Shown: in pieces, positions 7,063-14,213 of the stretch | Position numbering within the stretch: the stretch's first letter is position 1 | Layout of the letters: every line of letters starts with the position of its first letter | DNA from: Pirellulales bacterium | GTDB taxonomy: Bacteria; Planctomycetota; Planctomycetia; Pirellulales; S012-138 | Direction: 5' to 3' | NCBI GenBank assembly: GCA_028066245.1 | Contig: JALCBR010000054.1 | Location: 1 to 33,303 of the forward strand | Length of the DNA: 33,303 bases | Program-made: the position numbers and the translations under genes | Notes under the pieces: generated by a model | The model's input: the letters and a program-made list of their open reading frames with translations, nothing else | What the model was told of the DNA's origin: nothing | The model's database searches: none

Positions 7063-8990
7063 GACACTTCCCCTTCGCCTAAGTGTGCTCGAAATTCTCT
7101 GATCCAATCGGCAGCACGAGATTCTGGCCAAACAATGCGATCAAACTCCTCTACGAGCTTTGATTGCAACTCAGGTATCAAGAAGTACAACATACCTAGG
7201 TTTGCTGGCATTGGCTTTAACTGATCCGTGAGCAACGGCAGTTCACTTTCGAAAACGGTCATAACATTGATCAAACCGAGAATCTCCAAGTTTGCAAACC
7301 CTCCCGTCGTTTGCAAGTCTTCGTCATTGCATACATCAGCTCCCACGTTTGCAATCGCACTGCGCACCCAATCCAGCAAAATGAACTGCTGGTGGCATTC
7401 TTTAGCAAACCCAAATGAACCGGACAAACCTTGGGAAATACCCGGTGTCACGATACGCCGGTAGAATCTACTCAGCTTTGCTTCAATTCTCTTAAAGTAT
7501 GAGTCGCAAAACTCAACAAAACTGGGTTTTACACTCCGTGAATGAAGCGTCATTACGGTAACCACGTAGGGAATGCGACCCAAGTCCCTAAACAATCCCT
7601 CAACCTCAATCTGCTCCGCTTCATTCAATGTAAGTTTGCTGAGGGCGGCGGTAACCGCGTCGCCATACTGAGCTTCCCAGCAACTCAGGAAGGATTCTGA
7701 AAGTTGTTGCCACAACCGCCAAAATCCCTGCGAGGTAAGCTGCCCGTGAATATGAGCTTCGAACAGCATATATTTGCAGAAACGTGGGCTCCCGGACTCG
7801 ATGAGTCTTGTTTGAAATATGTCGATAGCCAATTCCGAATAGTGCTTTGTCGCCAAAGTACTACCAGTGGTGCTTGAAAGCTCGGAGAGCCTTCGGGCGG
7901 CATAACCTTGAAACTCCACAGCTTGCGCTCTCATCGCAAGATTCGAATCGGATTGCATCGCTTGGGCAAGCGACATGAAACACTTCTCAAGTTCGTCTGA
8001 TGATGAAGCTCCGACATCGAGACGAAGTTTCATTCGAAACAGTTCCATTCGTCCGCACAAGTCAGACTTCGCAACACTCTCAAGCCTTGGTGCCGCGAAA
8101 CGCTCACGAAAAGGATTTACACCTTTGGGCTTCTCGGTGTGCGACAGGCAGGCGACGGCACTCTTCAATGCTTCGACCTCGTTTGCCGCATCGGCAAGAC
8201 TGCTTACCGAAAAATTCCCGAAATAGCACGGAAAGAGGTCTTGGCCTCTTAGTTCAAGAACGGGCACAAGTTGAATAAAAACATCAAAGGCCAAGGCAGC
8301 AAAGAGCCGCGCGTCGATCTCGTAAGGACTATCTGAGTGGTTGCACTCCTCATCCGTATGGACGCAGCGTGGAAGACTACGGCGAAAGCAATTGACCAGG
8401 AAATGCCGGAACTCATGGAGCGCGCCGACCTCAATTGTTCGCCTTAGCCAGCCTGCTGTGTGAGGAACTTCGTCTCCATCACTTTCCAAGATGACGCGAT
8501 TGGTTTCAAGTACGACTGAACATCTTATAGTGCTGTCTTTGTCTGTATATCGACTGGGAAAAACTTGCGCAATCTTGTCTCCAGTATCAATGCTGCGATG
8601 CACAAGCTTCATCTGGTACGACGACGACGGAATGTCCGAGGTAGATGCGAGGAAGTCCATTAATCTCAAAAACGCGATTCTTGCGCGATCGCACTGGCTG
8701 GCGTCCTTCGGGACTTCGAACTCCCTGTGTCCATGAGTAACCGCGTAGATGGCGCGAGCCGCCATCCATACTTCCAGGTAGAATCTTTCCGATTGCCACT
8801 CGCGAAAGAAGTAGTCGGCTGCCTCGCCCCAGTAGGCGAGGTAATCGTCCTCCGCTTCAAACGGGCGATCAGGTTCATTCCATTGAACATGATCAGCAAC
8901 AAAGTCGTCATCTGGATGACGATTCGCGTAGTGGTTGATCTGGCGAAACAGCGCCCGCCCCGGCGCGCTATCTAGGGTCAGAACACTCAA
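7059..8990 (-). CDS. Large zincin-like protein with HExxH motif
   Basis: This ~643-aa protein is not assigned to a named family. Residues near 190-235 read VGALHEFRHFLVN, then 28 residues on PYEIDARLFAALAF. The HExxH motif plus a downstream glutamate in an E-x-D-A-x-x-F-A-A context resembles the metal site of ImmA/IrrE-like (M78) zincins, which cleave regulators or act as sensors. The N-terminal ~180 residues and the long, largely helical C-terminal ~380 residues are unlike the small ImmA proteins, so this would be a multidomain relative if the match holds. I prefer the TTG at 8990, which has GGGGAG 6 nt upstream; the frame is open to another TTG at 9065 without a ribosome binding site. It is coupled (ATGA) to the candidate nuclease gene. 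No signal peptide or transmembrane segment is seen, so a cytoplasmic role is likely. Confidence 0.75.
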   Translation of the reverse strand: MSVLTLDSAPGRALFRQINHYANRHPDDDFVADHVQWNEPDRPFEAEDDYLAYWGEAADYFFREWQSERFYLEVWMAARAIYAVTHGHREFEVPKDASQCDRARIAFLRLMDFLASTSDIPSSSYQMKLVHRSIDTGDKIAQVFPSRYTDKDSTIRCSVVLETNRVILESDGDEVPHTAGWLRRTIEVGALHEFRHFLVNCFRRSLPRCVHTDEECNHSDSPYEIDARLFAALAFDVFIQLVPVLELRGQDLFPCYFGNFSVSSLADAANEVEALKSAVACLSHTEKPKGVNPFRERFAAPRLESVAKSDLCGRMELFRMKLRLDVGASSSDELEKCFMSLAQAMQSDSNLAMRAQAVEFQGYAARRLSELSSTTGSTLATKHYSELAIDIFQTRLIESGSPRFCKYMLFEAHIHGQLTSQGFWRLWQQLSESFLSCWEAQYGDAVTAALSKLTLNEAEQIEVEGLFRDLGRIPYVVTVMTLHSRSVKPSFVEFCDSYFKRIEAKLSRFYRRIVTPGISQGLSGSFGFAKECHQQFILLDWVRSAIANVGADVCNDEDLQTTGGFANLEILGLINVMTVFESELPLLTDQLKPMPANLGMLYFLIPELQSKLVEEFDRIVWPESRAADWIREFRAHLGEGEVS

Positions 8991-9185
8991 GTGGAACTCC
9001 CCGCAACACGAGGGGTCAGTGCGCAGCGGAGCGTTGGCTTGATCAGTAATTGTTGCCCGTCGCAAGGCAACGTTCTGATGGTTTCAGTTGAATCCATGAC
9101 CCCCCCTCAAAATCCTGGAATTACGTGTGGAGTATTGTCGCCGTCACGAATCTGCGTTTCCCCGGACTTGATTCTGCTCCGCTCT

Positions 9186-9773
9186 TCACCATTCCCGTTG
9201 CTTCATCCGTTCCAGTCGAGCCTTTGGATTGATCGACTGAACATACTTATCGGTCGTCGCGATACTGCTGTGACCGAGCTGCTCTTTGATGTCGAGCAAT
9301 GAGATCCCCTCATCAACCATCTCGCTTGCGCCGGTCCGCCGAAGACCGTGCGCATGAACTCGCTTCTCGATTCCTGCTTTCGCCGCCAGCTTCGGTAACT
9401 TCTCCCTGATTTGCGCGGTCGCAATCTTGCCGCCTCGGAGCGTACAGAAGACCGGCTGGCGACCATTGACACCGTCTAGGTGTGACCGTGCCTCCATCCA
9501 GACGGCGAGCACATCGAGGCACTTCTGATCAACCGCGACGGTGCGGTACTTCTTACCCTTGCCGATCTGGACGCGGACAGTGCCGTCTGGTTGGATGTCG
9601 GACGGCTTCAGGCGAAGTGCTTCCGAGATACGAAGCTGTGACCGCCAAAGGAAACAGATTAACGCCCGGTCTCGCTTGCCAGTCGGTGCTCGCTTCGAGC
9701 AAGCATCCATCAGCGAAGTGACCTCTTCGGCAGTCAGAACGGAGGTCTCGAACGTCTTCCCCTTATTACCCAT
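9186..9773 (-). CDS. Short tyrosine recombinase, catalytic domain only
   Basis: This 195-aa protein is a tyrosine recombinase/integrase. All six expected catalytic positions are visible: R48 (LRISEALRL), a lysine in the GKGKKYRTV beta-hairpin (about 74), H142 and R145 (HAHGLRRTG), H168 (EQLGHSSIA) and Y177 (TTDKYVQ). The N-terminal SAM-like core-binding domain of full-length integrases is missing; the protein starts only ~45 residues before the first catalytic arginine. The ATG at 9773 has GGAG about 9 nt upstream. The frame stays open to 9917, but that extension runs through the inverted CGTAAGTAT repeats and looks non-coding. The island already has a serine integrase at its end, so this one may resolve multimers, act on an internal site, or derive from a nested element. 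Confidence 0.88.
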   Translation of the reverse strand: MGNKGKTFETSVLTAEEVTSLMDACSKRAPTGKRDRALICFLWRSQLRISEALRLKPSDIQPDGTVRVQIGKGKKYRTVAVDQKCLDVLAVWMEARSHLDGVNGRQPVFCTLRGGKIATAQIREKLPKLAAKAGIEKRVHAHGLRRTGASEMVDEGISLLDIKEQLGHSSIATTDKYVQSINPKARLERMKQREW

Positions 9774-9795
9774 CGTTTTCAGCTCCGATTTCCTA

Positions 9796-9878
9796 ATACT
9801 TACGCTTTTTATTGTTATCGTAAGTATATCGGGGTTTAGAACGGGGTGAAGCGAAGATTTTGGCAAAAGCGTAAGTAT
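9796..9878. promoter_or_regulatory. Three CGTAAGTAT repeats upstream of the tyrosine recombinase gene
   Basis: A 9-bp sequence occurs as an inverted pair (ATACTTACG at 9796-9804; CGTAAGTAT at 9819-9827, 14-bp spacer) and again as CGTAAGTAT at 9870-9878. The pair lies 23-54 bp upstream of the ATG at 9773, the usual place for an operator or a recombinase binding site. A fourth exact copy lies at 18226-18234 beside attR. Confidence 0.6.
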
Positions 9879-9997
9879 TTCCGAAAACCGGCGCATGAAA
9901 AACCCGCCGCCATGCAAGATAAAGGAGCATGACGACGGGCACCGTCAACGGAAGCTCGGAACCGACTTCCGTCCATCGCCCACCGAGGGTGGTTCCG

Positions 9998-10807
9998 CTA
10001 GATGTTCGGAAATTCCGCTTTGATCTGTCGCATCTGCTTTTTGTAGGATTGCCAGCGCTGGAACGAAACGGGATCCTGCCCTCCGCTACTGTGATACTTC
10101 TTGGCTTCTCGTTCGCAGGCTCCAGAGAGTTGAGCAAACTTGGAGATCACGTCTGGAGGTGCGGTCTTCGGAATCGGTGCCGGACCTTGCCGGTCTCGTC
10201 GCCGCTGTTCTTTGATTTCTTCGATTCTCGCTTCCGTCGCCTTGAGTGCTTTGTTTGCGAAACTGAATTGACTGAGGACAACAGAGTCACCGCCGGATGG
10301 ACCGTACTGCGAGCGGAGCTTCTCGACGACCTTTCTCTGATTCTCGCGGGTGTCCATCAAGTCGGCGAGTTCATCACTTTCGAGTGCTCTACGAGTCTTC
10401 CGAAGACTGTTCGGCAACATTTCCGAAATCGTGTCGCGGTTGATCGGACGAGGGTTGCCGTTGTCATCCTTGACTTGGATCGTGCCGTTGTACTCGCACA
10501 AGCGGTCGGTGAAGAATTCTTCGGCACCCGCGATGCCCCCGACTTGCTCGACCGCCTCTTTCAACTTGCCCGATGCCTCGCGGCGAAGTTTGTTTGACTG
10601 GCGAGTGGAGGTGAACTTCGAGACGAGGTCCGCCAAGTCTTCGGGAATTTCGATTGGCTCTTCCTCACCAGCGTTACGTCTGGCGATGGCATCTTCTTGA
10701 AGCTCAGTCAATTGTGCGATTTCTGCGCTGTAGTCTTCGCCGCTATCTTCGGCATCGACCAGAGCGCTTGTAAGTTGGTCACACTGTTCTGAAAGTGGAT
10801 TGGACAT
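9998..10807 (-). CDS. Hypothetical charged helical protein, 269 aa
   Basis: The product is not recognised. It is 269 aa, highly charged and predicted mostly helical, with coiled-coil-like stretches at the N-terminus (EIAQLTELQEDAIARRNAGE) and in the middle (FANKALKATEARIEEIKEQR). There is no signal peptide, membrane segment or cysteine cluster. The ATG at 10807 has GGAG 9 nt upstream, followed by TTCCGAA touching the start codon, the same arrangement as in the next gene upstream (11094). It lies in a run of leftward genes (12271 to 9186) that probably forms one transcription unit. A structural or DNA-associated accessory role is possible but not shown. Confidence 0.65.
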   Translation of the reverse strand: MSNPLSEQCDQLTSALVDAEDSGEDYSAEIAQLTELQEDAIARRNAGEEEPIEIPEDLADLVSKFTSTRQSNKLRREASGKLKEAVEQVGGIAGAEEFFTDRLCEYNGTIQVKDDNGNPRPINRDTISEMLPNSLRKTRRALESDELADLMDTRENQRKVVEKLRSQYGPSGGDSVVLSQFSFANKALKATEARIEEIKEQRRRDRQGPAPIPKTAPPDVISKFAQLSGACEREAKKYHSSGGQDPVSFQRWQSYKKQMRQIKAEFPNI

Positions 10808-10857
10808 TTCGGAAGTCTCCGTTATTGATTGGGCAAAGGTTGGACGGTGTTTCGGAA

Positions 10858-11094
10858 CTAACGTTGAGTTGCGTTCTCGATGGTGGCTCCGCTGATTGCT
10901 TCATGCGGAATCACATTGAACCGTCTGGTGATCTTGATGGGAGACGCATCGGTAACGTTCTCCAGAACTACTTCCGGAGGTTCGTCACGACCGTCGATGC
11001 TTTGAATCATCGCGCCGCCGATGTACACGTTGATGCAGGTGCCACGATCTCGTTCCTCAGGCTTGTCTGTTTCGAACGTTAGTTTGACCTTCAT
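10858..11094 (-). CDS. Small hypothetical protein, 78 aa, probably beta-rich
   Basis: This 78-residue protein is not recognised. It alternates polar and hydrophobic residues (KVKLTFETDK, CINVYIGGAMIQSIDG, ITRRFNVIP), which suggests a small beta-sandwich or barrel. A ribosome binding site AAGGA lies about 8 nt before the ATG, and the bases directly before the ATG read TTTCCGAA, as they do at the 269-aa gene downstream. The 50-bp gap to that gene holds another TTCGGAA copy (10851). It is likely co-transcribed with its neighbours. No functional inference is justified. Confidence 0.55.
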   Translation of the reverse strand: MKVKLTFETDKPEERDRGTCINVYIGGAMIQSIDGRDEPPEVVLENVTDASPIKITRRFNVIPHEAISGATIENATQR

Positions 11095-11101
11095 TTCGGA
11101 A

Positions 11102-11394
11102 ATCCTTGGTGGGTTGTGGTTGAAGGAGAGACGACGAGTGAGTGAACGCCGTTTCCTCCGTTTTGGCTGTTGAATGCCGGTTTCCGCTTCCGCTCCGCTT
11201 TACGGCTGGAGGTTGAAGCTTCCTTCCTCTGGGATGTCCGGGGTGGAATCCCGCTGTGTTCCCGCATCGTCTTTGGTTCTTCCTGGAAGACGATCTTCTC
11301 TCTCTGATTACTGGTGAGATTCCTTCTACGCGGGATTCGGAAATTGTCGTTTTGGGATCTCTCGTAATTGGATTCGGGAATTCGGAAATCGGCT
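11102..11394. other. Gap without a convincing gene
   Basis: Two overlapping minus-strand frames are open here (11057-11398, 113 codons; 11091-11438, 115 codons). Both give low-complexity Arg/Ser/Pro/Asn-rich products, overlap neighbouring genes and lack good ribosome binding sites. Neither is accepted. The stretch contains TTCGGAA at 11336 and 11381, with a third at 11402 just outside, so it may be regulatory. Confidence 0.4.
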
Positions 11395-11742
11395 TCATCG
11401 GTTCGGAACCTTCCGTCCGGCGTATCGGTACATTGCAATTGCCAACCTTCGAGTTTCCGCCGCTTGTCCGCTTTCGCTTCCGGTGAGTTTCTCCAGAAGG
11501 TCTGCTTTAGCGTTCAAGGCGGCTGGCGATGTGAGGTCCGTTGCTCTGAGCAAGTGAACAGGTTCATCACCGTCGATCTCTCCGAGTTCAAGCATCCCGC
11601 GAAGTTGTCCGAGTTGATCTAAGAGTTCTCGAAGTTTCATTTTTTTGTTCGTAATCAAGGGCGGGTAACTTCTGAAATCAGACCGGTATTGCATCGAGTT
11701 AGAGCCGGTTTTTTCCGTTATAGGCGTTCCGGTATCCGGCAT
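11395..11742 (-). CDS. Small hypothetical protein, up to 115 aa
   Basis: The product is not recognised. The credible part begins at the internal ATG at 11640 (MKLRELLDQLGQLRGMLELG): an 81-residue helical protein with leucine spacing fit for dimerisation, then a Leu/Ala-rich segment (NAKADLLEKLTG) and a basic tail. The longer start at 11742 lies 10 bp after the stop of the upstream helix-turn-helix gene, which favours translational coupling. The extra 34 residues look less protein-like and neither start has a strong ribosome binding site. It belongs to the leftward gene run. It could be a partner of the upstream gene, but this is only position-based. Confidence 0.5.
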   Translation of the reverse strand: MPDTGTPITEKTGSNSMQYRSDFRSYPPLITNKKMKLRELLDQLGQLRGMLELGEIDGDEPVHLLRATDLTSPAALNAKADLLEKLTGSESGQAAETRRLAIAMYRYAGRKVPNR

Positions 11743-11752
11743 TGGTTATCCA

Positions 11753-12271
11753 CTAAGTATTCGTCAACGGACCCTCGTCAGCGGAGTCGATTGGTCGTTG
11801 TGTTAGCTTCTCAATCTTCGAAGCGATCTCAGGCGGCAGTTGCTTCCCCGTCACCGTTGTCGTCTTCTTTTCGTCTGGCACCTCTTTGTCGAATCGGTTC
11901 AGCAGTCTTTTCACGACTCGTGCAAGTTGCGTGATTGACTCTTTCAATTCTTCCGAAGGGTTCGCCCATGATTTTGGAAGAGACAGATTCGCGTGTTCCC
12001 GTTGGATTCGTTGGAGCGCGTCTTCGATCCACAACAGGTGATCGAGAGCTTCGGCGGTTGCGAACTCGTGGAAGAGCTTCTCTCGCTGCTTCCGGGTTGG
12101 CTCGCGCAGTCGTGTGTAAGTTCTCCGCGCAGCGATGCTCCGAGCGGTGCTGTCTGAAACACCGTATCGTCTGGCGAGCGTCATTCTCCGGACTTGTCCG
12201 TTCTCGGATTCGATGCGCAATCGTTGCACCATATCTGTCGGTAGTCGTTTCTGATTCTGAGGTGTGCTCAT
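11753..12271 (-). CDS. Helix-turn-helix protein, 172 aa
   Basis: This 172-aa protein has an N-terminal helix-turn-helix: LARRYGVSDSTARSIAARRTY at about residues 33-53 fits the resolvase/transposase-type HTH (helix, GVS turn, recognition helix). It is followed by a helical middle (RKQREKLFHEFATAEALDHL) and a charged C-terminus. The mix suggests a DNA-binding regulator or a small adaptor rather than an enzyme. It is divergent from the sigma-like gene (ATG at 12363), with 91 bp between the two start codons, a layout common for a regulator that controls its neighbour. It is first in the leftward run where TTCGGAA motifs are frequent, so it is one candidate for binding them. The start lacks a strong ribosome binding site. 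Confidence 0.68.
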   Translation of the reverse strand: MSTPQNQKRLPTDMVQRLRIESENGQVRRMTLARRYGVSDSTARSIAARRTYTRLREPTRKQREKLFHEFATAEALDHLLWIEDALQRIQREHANLSLPKSWANPSEELKESITQLARVVKRLLNRFDKEVPDEKKTTTVTGKQLPPEIASKIEKLTQRPIDSADEGPLTNT

Positions 12272-12362
12272 AAGTCGTTTTCGCTCGCGATCATTCGTCG
12301 GCGGGAATACTTCAAATGAAGGTTACGCGTCCAACAGAAAACCGATCCACGAGACACTATTC

Positions 12363-13610
12363 ATGAGCGAAGAATCTTTTGACGCATCACCCATTCCAGG
12401 ATTGACGGAGTGGGTGAAGGCTGGACCTGTGCCGGGTGAACCAGAATCAGACGCTCTCTTCCGCGATAACGTGGGTCTCGTCTTCTTCTTTGCAAAGCGT
12501 TGGTGCAACGCTCTTCGAGAGATGCGAGCTGTCACCAAGGAAGACATCCACAGTGCGGTGTACGCGGCGACTATTAAAGCTTGCCAGTCTTTTGACCCGT
12601 CCAAAGGCGAGGTGAGCACGTACGTCGGGACATGTGTCAATCGCGCGATGTCCGACTTCATAAACGAGTACGGACTTTTTCCGATGCCTTCCGGCGCACG
12701 CGGCAAGGTCGCTCATTGGCAGAGGTTTCTCGACGAGCATGGACGCCTGCCCGATCTGGAGGACGAATGCAACTACAGCGGCGACGATGAGGCACTTCAG
12801 AAGCTCGCCAAGCAACTAAGAGGTGGACGGGCGGTAATGAGTCAGAGATCGTATGAGACGACGCTTGATGCCCTCTGGCTGTCTAATTGTCAAGTGGGAG
12901 GTATCGGGGAAACGGCGGTCTCGATGACGGAGGATCTCCGGGTAGAGGCTTTTTCCCGGCATACCTACGACTGCAACTCACCAGACGCGGAGAAGTACCG
13001 GGAGGATCGAGTTTGCGTCTGGTGCGGAGAGACTTACCGCATGGAGCGAGACAACGGTGCCACTACGCAATACTGCTCGAAGGAATGCCGCGAAGCTCAC
13101 TTGGCGGTTCCAGCAAGGAAGTGCAGAGGCTGTTCAAAGAGGTTCCGACCGACACCGGATAAGCCGAGAGCTTCCTATTGTTCGGAAGAGTGCAAGAAAC
13201 AAACGGAATCCAAGAAGCGAAAAGAGAGCTACGAGAAGACAAGAAAACGGAAGCCGGTTAAGAAGATCTGTGCCGAGTGTGGCACTGAGTTCGAAACCAA
13301 TCATCCGAGAAAAACCTTTTGCTCCGTCGCATGTCGTGACAAGAACCAACTACGTCGGCTTCAAAAGGAGTCAGCGGAGAAACGAAAGGCGACAATCAAA
13401 ACCTGTCCGCAATGCGAAGAGCGGTTCACACCGGAGAAATCGCTTGCTCAGAAGTATTGCTCGGAAGAATGTACGCGGCTGGCGACCAACGAAGCCAAGA
13501 GGGAAAAACGACGACGACCGATCGTTCAGGTTGGGGTATGCTCTTCACCCCTTCAATCAACCTCCCTCCAGACGGCGACGATCTGTACGACGGTTTCTAC
13601 GGCGGTGTGA
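12363..13610 (+). CDS. Sigma-70-like protein with four C-terminal zinc knuckles
   Basis: The first ~175 residues of this 415-aa protein resemble sigma-70. Region 2 is FRDNVGLVFFFAKRW ... TKEDIHSAVYAATIKACQSF, then DPSKGEVSTYVGTCVNRAM (residues 33-100). A region-3-like segment follows, RFLDEHGRLPDLEDECN (121-137). No region 4 (the -35 binding HTH) is seen. Instead there are four treble-clef-like knuckles of the form C-x2-C-x(13-16)-C-x3-C: C218/C221/C238/C242, C254/C257/C273/C277, C303/C306/C320/C324 and C348/C351/C366/C370. They are separated by Lys/Arg-rich linkers. The protein may bind core RNA polymerase while the fingers bind DNA or RNA; this is an inference. ATG 12363 was chosen because the family-like sequence follows it and the 12264 frame start overlaps the divergent gene. 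It is the only rightward gene of the island. Confidence 0.8.
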   Translation: MSEESFDASPIPGLTEWVKAGPVPGEPESDALFRDNVGLVFFFAKRWCNALREMRAVTKEDIHSAVYAATIKACQSFDPSKGEVSTYVGTCVNRAMSDFINEYGLFPMPSGARGKVAHWQRFLDEHGRLPDLEDECNYSGDDEALQKLAKQLRGGRAVMSQRSYETTLDALWLSNCQVGGIGETAVSMTEDLRVEAFSRHTYDCNSPDAEKYREDRVCVWCGETYRMERDNGATTQYCSKECREAHLAVPARKCRGCSKRFRPTPDKPRASYCSEECKKQTESKKRKESYEKTRKRKPVKKICAECGTEFETNHPRKTFCSVACRDKNQLRRLQKESAEKRKATIKTCPQCEERFTPEKSLAQKYCSEECTRLATNEAKREKRRRPIVQVGVCSSPLQSTSLQTATICTTVSTAV

Positions 13611-13702
13611 GATTCACCGCGCGCGCGGTAGCTGACTGTCGAAGAGCAGATTCTCTTTATAACCACGGTTATAGTTTGAGTTGCCGCACGCGCGGCAACT
13701 GA
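13538..13702 (+). CDS. Possible small ORF overlapping the sigma-like gene end
   Basis: A 54-codon frame starts with ATG at 13538 inside the 3' end of the sigma-like gene, in another frame, and runs through two of the CG palindromes to a stop at 13702. The predicted peptide (MLFTPSINLPPDGDDLYDGF...) looks mildly protein-like at its start, but the rest is dictated by the palindromes. Upstream GGTTGGGG is only a weak ribosome binding site. It could equally be a chance frame; a frameshift fusion to the sigma-like protein is another possibility. Confidence 0.2.
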   Translation: MLFTPSINLPPDGDDLYDGFYGGVRFTARAVADCRRADSLYNHGYSLSCRTRGN

Positions 13703-13732
13703 TTGTCGCCGGTTTTATCGCGCGCGCGATAA
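13616..13732. repeat. Cluster of four palindromes with CG-alternating cores
   Basis: Four perfect dyads lie in 117 bp: ACCGCGCGCGCGGT (13616-13629), TATAACC/GGTTATA (13658-13673), AGTTGCCGC-ACGC-GCGGCAACT (13679-13700) and TTATCGCGCGCGCGATAA (13715-13732). The first and third are each followed by a related string (GCTGACTGTCG and ACTGATTGTCG), so they look like diverged copies of one unit. No T-run follows any of them. Confidence 0.75.
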
Positions 13733-14034
13733 CTCTCCCGGCTCACGTTGCTTGATCTTCTCAAGAAGAACTTCTCGAAAAACGCCGTCGCCCGAAAACC
13801 TCCAACTTCAGGCATGGACGACTGGCGGTGAACGGACCAGGGATGCAAAACCGGAGTGATTTAGTGGTTACAGAACGGTGCATTGCCGCTTTACGGCTCA
13901 CACCGGCATAGCAGACGGCTTTCAGCGGTTGTTCACAGTCGATTCCGCTGTTCCGAACAAACGCAGTATTTCAGAAACCGTAGTTTGCTGTTACTGAAAC
14001 CGGTTTCGATTTGGTTCACCCCTGCGGGGTTCAC

Positions 14035-14065
14035 CACAAATCACACGCTGCGCGTGTGATTTGTG
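14035..14065. repeat. Perfect 14-bp inverted repeat with TGC loop
   Basis: CACAAATCACACGC (14035-14048) pairs perfectly with GCGTGTGATTTGTG (14052-14065) around a TGC loop. It directly follows a smaller hairpin ACCCC-TGC-GGGGT (14018-14030) with the same loop. There is no T-run on either strand. Confidence 0.8.
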
Positions 14066-14213
14066 ATTGTTCAGAACAAACGTTTTGAGCTTATCCGTTG
14101 CCAGAGCTTCTATCCGGTGAACCCGTTTCAGTTTCCGTTTTCTATCACCAGCCGTAGAAACTGAAGAAACCGGGAGTCTTCTGGGGTTGACGGTCGGGCT
14201 GGGAAGGCAGACC

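Larger units (their letters stand above)
9879..11957. repeat. Dispersed TTCGGAA/TTCCGAA motifs
   Basis: The 7-mer TTCGGAA (either strand) occurs at 9879, 10005, 10398, 10421, 10808, 10851, 11095, 11336, 11381, 11402 and 11951. Six of these extend to TTCGGAAAT. With equal base frequencies about 0.26 copies would be expected in this length on both strands. Two copies abut start codons (10807 and 11094). A few more occur elsewhere in the island (6318, 6332, about 7833, 13191, 13951), but I noticed none in the host flanks. Confidence 0.7.

Noticed and set aside
11057-11438. Two overlapping minus-strand frames of 113 and 115 codons
   Set aside because: Both are low-complexity, overlap each other and the neighbouring genes, and have no supported start.
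12264-12362. Upstream start for the sigma-like gene
   Set aside because: It would overlap the start of the divergent HTH gene and adds an Arg/Ser-rich stretch without family character.
13057-13635. Arg-rich frame of 192 codons overlapping the zinc-knuckle part
   Set aside because: It is the shifted frame of the Cys/Lys-rich coding sequence; the regular Cys spacing in the other frame shows which is real.
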